Origin: Puccinia triticina
Taxonomy: Eukaryota; Basidiomycota; Pucciniomycetes; Pucciniales; Pucciniaceae
DNA length: 64,000 nt
Direction of reading: 5' to 3'
Assembly: GCF_026914185.1 (NCBI RefSeq)
Contig: NC_070573.1
Coordinates: 1,488,001 to 1,552,000, forward strand
The notes beneath the pieces are model-generated. The model did no database searches. It was given only the letters and a program-made list of their open reading frames with translations, and was not told the origin of the DNA. Below, in pieces: positions 47,447-55,942 of this stretch (position 1 is its first letter; every line of letters begins with the position of its first letter). The position numbers were made by a program, and so were the translations under genes.

Positions 47447-47463
47447 GGGCTCATAACCTGATG
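47447..47463 (-). promoter_or_regulatory. putative primer-binding site for half-tRNA-iMet
   Basis: On the minus strand the site reads CATCAGGTTATGAGCCC, complementary to the anticodon arm of initiator methionine tRNA (GGGCTCATAACC). Copia-type retrotransposons prime from this internal tRNA region. Orientation and position upstream of gag fit. The adjoining LTR at higher coordinates could not be delimited. Confidence 0.5.
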
Positions 47464-47469
47464 AGATGA

Positions 47470-48490
47470 ACAGGGGCCTGAGGACAGGGTGCACGAGGTG
47501 GGGCGAGTGTGGATGGTGTGGAAGGATCTGAATTTCATCAGTGAAAAGAAAGAAGAAGAAAAGACAAAAGGAAAGAAAGAAAAAGAGAAAAGAAGAGAAA
47601 CTCTACCTGAGGACAGTGTGCACGAGGTGGGCAAGTGTGGATGGTGTGGAAAGATGAGGAAAGGTTCCTGCCACACCCGCTGCCTCAGGTAGTCTACAAG
47701 GTGTGTGACATGAGAGGGAAAAACAGGTGACATGGAGAAAGCACAGAGGAAGGATGACAAAGAATGAAAAAGAGAAAGAAAAACACAGGTTTTCTGGCTC
47801 AACAAACCCCTCATGTACATAGACCACCAGCACAAATGCCTCACATGTTCCTATATAAGGAGGGGCTCTCTCTTCCTTTCTGCCCCATCCAATCAAGGAG
47901 ATCATTCCCCCACAAGATTCAAATAAATTGTCACCCTCACACTCTCCGCTAGAAAATGTTGACCGGTACCCGGCACCTGTGAGCGGGTACCACCCGCACC
48001 CGCCCCACACCTGCCAGGTGGTGCTGGATGTGGTGCCGGTGCCCGTTTTTTGGCAAAAAGCGGTGCGGTACCCAGGTACCGCCCCCAAGTACCGCCCATC
48101 CCTGGTCGGGGGACCGGGTAGCCCAGCCCAGGGCCACCTTTGGCTGGCCATCAAAAGTGCGTTAAGAACCAAAAAAAGCCTCTCAATTGTTGATTTATTC
48201 ACTCAGGTTCTTTTTCAGTTCATGTGCTTTATACATTTCATTTCTATTTCACCAACATGTCACAAGTTGTATGTAGCATACCTGAGACAGCAGTAGTGGA
48301 AGGCCCCTTTCCTCATCCTTCCACCAACCTCAGTCACTCACCTCACCTCTTTCCTGCTGTTCTCAGGTATGTATTTCTTTCTCATTTCTCTTTCATTTTT
48401 TTGTCCATTTGCAATGAACAATCCTTCCACCAACCTCAGTCACTCACCTCACCTCGTGCCTGCTGTTCTCAGTCCCTGTCCATCTCATCA
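47470..48490. other. mixed repeat DNA, possible fragment of family L
   Basis: A block of about 50 bp (GAGGACAG.GTGCACGAGGTGG) is duplicated at 47478 and 47608. CTATATAAGGAGGGGCTC near 47852 resembles the TATA region of the family L repeats. 47.95-48.11 kb has GGTACC-type palindromes. No gene supported. Confidence 0.4.
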
Positions 48491-48740
48491 TCAATGGCCG
48501 TTCATTTGGCCATTGAGAGCAGCTCAGATGGCCACTGATACAGAAGGCCATTGTGAGAGGTGTATATACTTCTCTCAACAACCGGTCAAAGCCGGTTGTT
48601 GAGAGGAGTAACTTGCTAGAGAGTACATGCTCCTCTCTAGCTGGTTGCCAAGAGGAAATGTTTACTCCTCTCAATGACCAGCTAGAGAGGAGTAATGCAC
48701 TCCCCTCTAGCTGGTTGTCAAGAGGAGTACATGCATACTC
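48491..48740. repeat. ACCGGT/CTAGCTGG palindromic array, block 6
   Basis: Units with AACCGGT..ACCGGTTGTTGAGAGG and CTCCTCTCTAGCTGG / CCAGCTAGAGAGGAG. The last unit is cut by the large TIR element and continues after it at 54231. Confidence 0.75.
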
Positions 48741-48747
48741 CTCTATA
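48741..48747 (+). repeat. target site duplication, left (CTCTATA)
   Basis: Seven bases identical to 54224-54230, directly outside the terminal inverted repeat. Confidence 0.88.
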
Positions 48748-49099
48748 CAACACCCCGACTATTACGCTAAATTACATTAGCGGCGCTAATTCCGTAGCGT
48801 AGCAAACCATTGCTAAATAAAATGGTGGTTAGCGTTAGCGGTAGCACAAACACTATGAAAAAAAATCAAGAAACTGGTGTCAGTTGACATGCAGGAAACT
48901 GGAGTTCAGTCCCCCTTGAAACAAGCCTGATACAAAACAAATCCCAGGGTGGTGCAACCTGGAATATTTGGAAGTTACTCAACAGCCCAGGCTAAGCAGT
49001 ATTTTAAGACTCTACTTAGCCACACCAGCTGCACCTTAACTTAGTGCACTCACTTTTGAGTTGCTCAGCTGGCAAGGCAGTAGCACCTAGGTACATGTC

Positions 49100-49985
49100 A
49101 GGACCTTTTTCAAGCAGGAGGAATCCCCCCAGCCAACCTACTAGGCAAAATCCACCCATGTTGACCAAGAGGGATCCCTCCTGACTGCTTCATACAGTAC
49201 TTGACTCAGAGGGATCCCTCCTGTCCAACAAAGACATAGGATAGTCGACTGGGAGGGATTCCTCCCAGTCAACTAATACATGGAAAAGTTGTCCGGGAGG
49301 CATCCCTCCCGGTTGACTGATAAATAGAATAGTCAACCGGAAGATATCCCTCCCAGTCAACTGCTTCATACAATAGGTGACTGGGAGGGATCCCTCCCAG
49401 TCAACTAATACATAGAACAGTTGACCGGGAGGGATGCCTCCCGGAGGAATGTATCAGTCGTCCAGGAGGCATCCCTCCAGGTCAACTATTGTATGAACCT
49501 GTCGTCCGGGAGGGATCCCTCCCGGAAGACTGATACATAGAACAGCCGTCCAGGAGGGATCCCTCCCGTTTGACTGATATAGGGAATATTTGTCCGGGAG
49601 GCATCCCTCCCGGTCGAGAGGTTCATACAATAGTTGACCGGGAGGGATCCCTCCCGGTTGACTGATACATTTATCAGTCCTCCGGGAGGGATACCTCCCG
49701 GACGACTGCTCCATACAACAGTTGTCCAGAAGGGATCCCTCCCGGACAACTGTTCTATGAATCAGTTGTCCGGGAGGGATCCCTTCCGGACAACAGGTTC
49801 ATACAATAGTCGACCGGGAGGGATCCCTCCCGGACAACTATTGTATGAACCTCTCGACCGGGAGGGGTGCCTCCCGGACAAATATTCCCTATATCAGTCG
49901 AACAGGAGGGATCCCTCCCGGACGACTGTTCTATGTATCAGTTGTCCGGGAGGGATCCCTCCGGGTGGAATGCTCCATACAACCA
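49100..49985. repeat. GGGAGGGATCCCTCCC hairpin array, left
   Basis: About 20 units at a 40-50 bp period. Each centres on GGGAGGGATCCCTCCC (a BamHI-site palindrome) extended to CCGGGAGGG..CCCTCCCGG with GTTGAC or GTCGTC arms. Confidence 0.9.
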
Positions 49986-50259
49986 CCAGGAAAAAAAAGT
50001 AGTCAGTTGATGACAACTGACATAACACAGCTCTGGTTTCAGCTCCAAAGCTACTCCATCTGCTAGTTAAGGGCTGGCTGGCACACAGCTCAGTGCCCAT
50101 TTTGGCACAGCTGAAGCCTCTAGCTTGCATTTTTCACAAGCTGCTCCTCAGCTTTGTCCCAGGCACAGCTGCTGCTCAGCCTTGGCCCAGGCCCAGCTGC
50201 CCCTCAGTCTTGGCACAGGAAAAGCCACTGCTCAGCCTTTGCTTGAGCAAGAACGGGTG

Positions 50260-50530
50260 TTGATAAACGCACACCCGTCCCCCGGGGGCACACCCTCGCC
50301 CACGCCCTTCGAAAAGGGCGTGTGGCGCTGGTTGGGTGTAACACACCCTTGAAGGATGTCTCCCGCGCGCGCGGGAACAATCCTTCAAGGGGGGAATATG
50401 CGGACCGGTCAGGTGGACCGCACGCCCTTTATCAAGGGTGTGCGAGTCGAAGGGCATGCACGCCGCTGTATGGGCGTGCGAGGGCGTGCACGCCCCCACA
50501 TGGGCGTTCACGGGCGTGCACCATGGCTCG
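50260..50530. repeat. GC-rich inverted block (CGTGGGCGTG type), left
   Basis: Words such as CACGCCC, GGGCGTG and CCCCCGGGGG. Mirrors 51785-51900, where the same words run inverted. Confidence 0.7.
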
Positions 50531-51785
50531 TTGGGAGCCCCTCGGCGGGCAGGTGCAAGTATACCTGCTCGCCGAGAGCCCCTCGGCGGGCAGGTACAGA
50601 TCCCACCTCGCCGAGAGCCTCTCGGAGAGCAGGTATACATGCACCTGCTCGCCGAGAGCCTTGCCTGCTCGCCGAGAAGAATAACTCTCGGCGAGCAGGT
50701 ATACAAACACCTGCCCGCCCCCCTCGGCGGGTAGGTGTATGTATCCCTGCTCGCCGAGAAGGATAACTCTCGGCGAGCAGGTGCATGTATACCTGCTCAC
50801 CGAGAGCCCCTCGGCGGGCAGGTGCATGTATACCTGCTCGCCGAGAGAAATCCTCGGCGAGCAGGCATACAGATCCCACCTCGCCGAGAGCCTCTCGGCG
50901 AGCAGGTATACATACACCTGCCCGCCGAGCCTGCTCACCGAGAGCCCCTCGGCGGGCAGGTGCATTTATACCTCCTCGGCGAGCAGGCATACATATCCCA
51001 CCTCGCCAAGAGCCTCTCGGCGAGCAGGTATACTTGCACCTGCCCGACGAGGGGCTCTTGGCGAGCGGGCTCGGCGGGAGGTGCATGTATACCTGCTCGC
51101 CGAGAGAAATCCATGGCGAGCAGGCATACACCTCTCGGCGAGCAGGCATACATATCCCCGCTCGCCGAGAGCCTTGCCTGCTCGCCGAGAAGGATAACTC
51201 TCGGCGAGCAGGTATACAAACACTTGCCCGGCGAGCCTGCTCGCCAAGAGCCCCTCGGCGGGCAGGTTCAAGTATACCTGCTCCCGAGAGGCCCTCGGCG
51301 AGGTGGGATCTGTATGCCTGCTCGCCGAGGATTCCTCTCGGCGAGCAGGTATAAATGCACCTGCCCGCCGAGGGGCTCTCGGTGAGCAGGCTTGGTGGGC
51401 AGGTGTATGTATACCTTCTCGCCGAGAGGCTCTCGGCGAGGTGGGATCTGTATGCCTGCTCGCCGATAATTTCTCTCGGCGAGCAGGTATACATGCACCT
51501 GCCCGCCGAGGGGCTCTCGGTGAGCAGGTATACATGCCCTGCTCGCCGAGAGTTATCCTTCTCGCGAGCAGGCAAGGCTCTCGGCGAGGTGGGATCTGTA
51601 CCTGCCCGCCGAGGGGCTCTAGGTGAGCAGGCTTGGCGGGCAGGTGTTTGTATACTTGCTCGCCGAGAGTTATCCTTCTCGGCGAGCAGGGATACATACA
51701 CCTACCCGCCGAGGGGCTCTCGGCGAGCAGGTATATGTATGTACATGCACCTGCCCACCGAGGGGCTCTCGGCGAGCAGGCACGG
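50530..51785. repeat. CTCGGCGAG hairpin array, centre of the element
   Basis: Over twenty units, period about 50-60 bp, of CTCGGCGAGCAGGTATAC and CACCTGCCCGCCGAGGGGC, alternating orientation so adjacent units pair. Open on both strands and all frames in many places, a property of the repeat and not coding evidence. Confidence 0.9.
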
Positions 51786-51922
51786 TGCACGCTTGTCACG
51801 CCTATGTGGGGGCGTGCACGCCCTCGCACGCCCTTGATAAAGCTTTTCAAAGGGGGTGGGCGTGGGCGTGCCCCCGGGGGACGGGTGTGCATTTATCAAT
51901 GCCCGTTCTTGCTCAGGCAAAG

Positions 51923-52230
51923 GCTGAGCAGCAGCTGGGCCTGGGCCAAGGCTGAGCAGCAGCTGGGCCTGGGCCAAGGCTGAGCAGCAGCTGGGCCTGG
52001 GCCAAGGCTGAGCAGCAGCTGGGCCTGGGCCAAGGCTGAGCAGCAGCTGGGCCTGGGCCAAGGCTGAGCAGCAGCTGGGCCTGGGCCAAGGCTGAGCAGC
52101 AGCTGGGCCTGGGCCAAGGCTGAGCAGCAGCTGGGCCTGGGCCAAGGCTGAGCAGCAGCTGGGCCTGGGCCAAGGCTGAGCAGCAGCTGGGCCTGGGCCA
52201 AGGCTGAGCAGCAGCTGGGCCTGGGACAAA
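51923..52230 (+). repeat. 28-bp tandem repeat, 11 copies
   Basis: Unit GCTGAGCAGCAGCTGGGCCT plus GGGCCAAG. Ten near-perfect units and a diverged eleventh fill 308 bp exactly. A degenerate inverted relative lies at 50130-50245. Confidence 0.97.
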
Positions 52231-52334
52231 GCTGAGGATCAGCTTGTGAAAATTGCACTAGAGGCTGGATAGCCAGCTGGAGCAGGTGTCATGTCAGTTG
52301 TCATCTAGTGACTACTGATTTTTCCTGGTGAACA

Positions 52335-52800
52335 GTTGTCCGGAAGGGATCCCTCCCGGATGACTGTTCTATGTATCAGTCGACTGGGAGGGATGCCTCC
52401 CGGAGGACTGATATATGTATTAGTCTTCCGGGAGGCATCCCTCCTGGTCAACTATTGTATGAACCTGTTTTCCAGGAGGGATCCCTCCCGGATAACTGAT
52501 ACATACAACAGTCGTCCGGGAGGGATCCCTTCCGGACGACTGTTGTATGGAGCAGTTGTCCGGGAGGTATCCCTCCCGGAGGACTGATAAATGTATCAGT
52601 TGACCGGGAGGGATCCCTCCCGGTTGACTATTGTATGAACCTCTTGACTGGGAGGGATGCCTCCTTGACAAATATTCCCTATATCAGTCAAACGGGAGGG
52701 ATCCCTCCCAGACGGCTGTTCTATGTATCAGTCGTCCGGAAGGGGTCCCTCGCGGACGACAGGTTCATACAATAGTTGACCGGGAGGCATCCCTCCCAGC
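52335..52800. repeat. GGGAGGGATCCCTCCC hairpin array, right
   Basis: About ten units of the same type as 49100-49985, in the mirrored position within the large element. Confidence 0.88.
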
Positions 52801-53559
52801 CGACTGATAGGTTGACATGGGCTGGTCAACATGAGTGCCTTTTCATCTAGCCTGGTCGACCCCGCCTAGGACGGGAGGGATTACTCCCAGTTGACATGGG
52901 CATATATTCTGGTTGACCTGGTGGAATTCCCCCCAAGGGCTTGTATTATGTGTATGGAAATACATCCCCTTGTTGATGACCAATGAGCACCAGTACGGCT
53001 CAGGAGCTTGGCACATGCAAATACTGAGCTAGCTGAGCTGCCCTGTGATTAATCATGGAATGAAAGTGGATGTCCTGGAAGTCTTGCCCTGGATTGCACA
53101 TGTCAACTGACGGCGCTTTCTCAAGTTTTTTTCACAGTGAAAAATACACTTTTTAGGGGTAGCGCAGCAAAGGTGCCGCTAATCTGTTTACGCCTCCCAT
53201 GTAGCGTAGCTACAATGAGGGCGCTAACACTAAGTTTACATGTAATTTAGCGGTGCAGCGGCTTTCAATTGCTAAAGTACCTGCTACACCACTACATTGA
53301 GTAATTATCAGTGTAGGGGTACTTTAGCGGGGCTTTGACCTGGTTGAAACACACCAGCACCGCTAAAAATGAGCAATCAGTCTTTGCACAAGGAGTACTG
53401 GTGCTTTGCCAAGGAAAATACCCAAGCAATTTTACCCCCATATACAGTAGTATTTGATTCTGCAATCAATCTATGATAATTTGGAGTGGTGTTGAAGTTA
53501 TGGGAGTTTGACGGGCCAAGCGCCCCCCAGCGCTCGCAGAGCTCATATTGTTGGATTTC

Positions 53560-53940
53560 GCGTAATCCGACAGTAAGAGCTCTACAAGCGCTCCTGAGCG
53601 CTCCTGAGCGCCCCCAGCGCTTGTACAGCTACTGTTGCACGAAATCCAACAGTACAGCTCAACAGTAGCACAGTCGTACTGTCGGATTTCACAAAATCCA
53701 ACAGTACAGCTCAACAGTAGCACAGTCGTACTGTCGGATTTCACAAAATCCGACAGTACAACTCAACAGTAGCACAGTCGTACTGTCGGATTACGCGTAA
53801 TCCAACAGTACGAGCTCTGCAAGCGCTGAGTAGGCAAATATTCCCGCGGAGTGCGCACTGCAGTATCTTGTGAAATCTGACAGTAAAACTCAACAGTAGC
53901 ACAGTCGTACTATGAGCTCTGCAAGCACTGAGTAGGCAAA
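53560..53940. repeat. ACTGTCGGATT hairpin array
   Basis: Four to six units, period about 51-54 bp, of GTACTGTCGGATT..AATCCGACAGTAC joined by CTCAACAGTAGCACAGTC. Each unit is a hairpin. This array occurs only in the right half of the element. Confidence 0.88.
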
Positions 53941-54223
53941 TATTACCGCAGAGTGCACACTGCATTAGTCGCTAATTAGCGATCTAACTTAGCTAATTAA
54001 TTGCTGCATTAGCGAATGAGGCGCTAAAAGAAATGGAGCATAGTTTTTTTGCGCTACAAACGCTAAACATTAGGGATTAAATTTGTCTGTTATTCTCCCA
54101 ACTCAGGTTGCAATTGTAACTGTAGCTGAAAGACAACTGCGCTAAATTGCAGCGTAGCTGGCAGACCGCTACGCTAAAAATTTTGCTAAATGGGCTAAAT
54201 GTAGCGTAATATTTGGGGTGTTG

Positions 54224-54230
54224 CTCTATA
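54224..54230 (+). repeat. target site duplication, right (CTCTATA)
   Basis: Matches 48741-48747 exactly. Confidence 0.88.
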
Positions 54231-54495
54231 GCTGGTCGTCAAGAGGATTACATGTTTCTCTTGATGACCAGCTAGAGAGGAGTACATAGATTCTCCTCTC
54301 TAGCTGGTCATCAAGAGGACACTCCTCTGATGGCCCCCTTGACAACCAGTCACACCAGGCATTGAGAGGAGCCGGCAACCTTACCGGCTATCCAAGCATA
54401 CACTGCTCTTGATAGCCGGCACTGACCGGCCATCAAGGGACTGTGTGAATGTCCTCTTGATGACCGGTCTTTGCCGCCCATTAAGAGAGGGGCTT
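54231..54495. repeat. ACCGGT/CTAGCTGG palindromic array, block 7
   Basis: Continuation of block 6: GCTGGTCGTCAAGAGG, CTAGAGAGGAG, GATGACCGGTC and related words. Confidence 0.75.
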
Positions 54496-54544
54496 GGGAG
54501 TGAGTTTTGATGAAAAAACCCCGGCGGGTACCGCTGGTACCCGC

Positions 54545-54630
54545 CAGGCGGTGCCGGGTCCTGAGAACCTTTTGCTGAATGGAGAAGGGGATGATGGAGG
54601 TGCAAACTCTGCCCTTCTGTACTATCAGAT

Positions 54631-54662
<32 letters not shown>

Positions 54663-55200
54663 TTAATGAAGTGATAGGATTGGTTGGCTCAAGATGAGCT
54701 TGTTGATGACACTGAACAAATTGATGTTATTGTTATTCTAGGGGTTGTTATGTATGTAGGTGGTTAAGTATATGTAAGCTTGTAAATGTAAATGTTGGGG
54801 TGACTGTAATTGGTGAGTAATGAACTGCCGGAAGGACAGCTGGGGGGGAAGAGAGCTCCTTATGTAGACAAATGTGAGGGAGTTTAGCTACAGGGGAAGT
54901 TGAATGAGTGAATGTGGTTGGTCAGATCTGTACATGACATGTAGAAGATGCAAACATCTGAATGAGTGACTATGATTGGTCAGAACATGAGGGATTTAAC
55001 GTAGTAATTCTATGATATCACCTGCAGCTGTCAGTTGTAAAAATCCACTAAATTAGAATGTATCTATATACCATGCAGTGTAAATGAGTATGTGTAGCTG
55101 TCCTGCAGCCGTGTTGTGTATGTAAAAGTGAGGTTGTAATAGGAGGTTGTATGTATATGTAGCCTGCAATGTATATGTAGCTTGCAAGTGTAGCATCTAG
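54545..55200 (-). mobile_element. LTR-like repeat, family L, minus orientation, shortened
   Basis: On the minus strand it shares ATTCAGCAAAAGGTTCTCAGG, the AAAACTTGCCAAGCTTACC block and the leader with the other family L copies. It lacks the terminal TTTTGAG-TTTACA part, and the TATA region is weaker. Boundaries approximate. Confidence 0.5.
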
Positions 55201-55942
55201 TCCTGTAGACTCCCGTCCTTGCGCCATAGTCTGTGATTCTTGATCAATATCATGTAAAGAAAAGAAAACAAAGATTTTTTATTTATTTTTGACGTAGTGG
55301 AACCTTTCCGTTTACCGCAACGCAAGAACCTCAACCTTGCGCGCAAGTCCCGCCGTGGTGGGAGGATGCTGGTTTCCTGAGAGACCTACTGGTCCTACAC
55401 CATACACTGCAAGAAAAAGGCAAGCAACTGCAAACAGTTGACATGCAACCAATCAACCTTGTGTTATTCCACAAGCCTTTGTCCAGGCCGACTGTTGACA
55501 AGCTTAAGCACACAGTCACTGTGCAGAAAAAGCTTGTGTGTGTGTTTAAATGGAGCTAGAACTGCAGTTCCACAGCAGTGCCCCACTAGCAGTTGAGCAA
55601 GTTGTTCTTGTAGTGGTAGGTGCAGTGCCAGTGGAGGTGTGATGGACCAGTTGGCCGGGATCACCAATCCCAAGATCCGACCCGATAGAACCTCTTCCTT
55701 TGTTGCGACACACACCAAGCCAATGGGATGTGTTGAAGGCCCGGCTGTTGTTCGACAGATGGGCCCAGCAACGCGCAGGGCGCCGCGTGCATCGGGATAG
55801 GTAACCAAGAGACGAGGATGGTTTACTTTTGGATATATGATTGTGTTTTTTTGAGAAGAGAGACGGAGCGGGGAGTTTAGATGTGTGTGAGTGTTCGACC
55901 GGCAAGGCAGGAAATTCTAGCCGGGGAAAGCATGGGAGCGGA
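55201..55942. other. intergenic DNA downstream of AspRS
   Basis: Includes the 3' UTR of the AspRS gene. Minus-strand open frames (up to 119 codons) show no family content. Confidence 0.35.

Larger units (their letters stand above)
48748..54223. mobile_element. 5,476-bp non-coding TIR element with nested palindromic satellites
   Basis: Both ends read CAACACCCC inward, then three differing bases, then TATTACGCTA: inverted repeats of at least 22 bp. CTCTATA flanks both sides. Removing the element plus one duplicate rejoins an array unit (CTCTATAGCTGGTCGTCAAGAGG). GCTAA/TTAGC words crowd 48761-48850, 53150-53390 and 53965-54215, like subterminal transposase sites. The inside is a rough mirror: GGGAGGGATCCCTCCC hairpins (49.1-50.0 and 52.3-52.8 kb), CAGCAGCTGGGCC-type repeats (50.1-50.25 and 51.9-52.23), CGTGGGCGTG-rich blocks (50.26-50.53 and 51.78-51.90), and a central CTCGGCGAG hairpin array. 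All long frames inside come from satellite units, so it is non-autonomous. Superfamily unknown; the 7-bp duplication fits none of the common ones cleanly. Confidence 0.88.

Noticed and set aside
50432..51892. Long open frames on both strands (up to 397 codons) in the CTCGGCGAG array
   Set aside because: They exist in several frames at once, follow the satellite unit exactly and have no start, intron or domain logic. They are products of a stop-poor repeat.
51702..52258. Open frames rich in Ala, Gln, Leu and Pro over the 28-bp repeat
   Set aside because: A 28-bp unit shifts frame each copy, so all three frames read similar peptides with an 84-bp period. This is a repeat artefact, not a protein.
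48741..54230. CRISPR-like array (regular palindromic repeats with spacers)
   Set aside because: Eukaryotic context, degenerate units, spacers that are themselves repeats, no leader and no cas genes.
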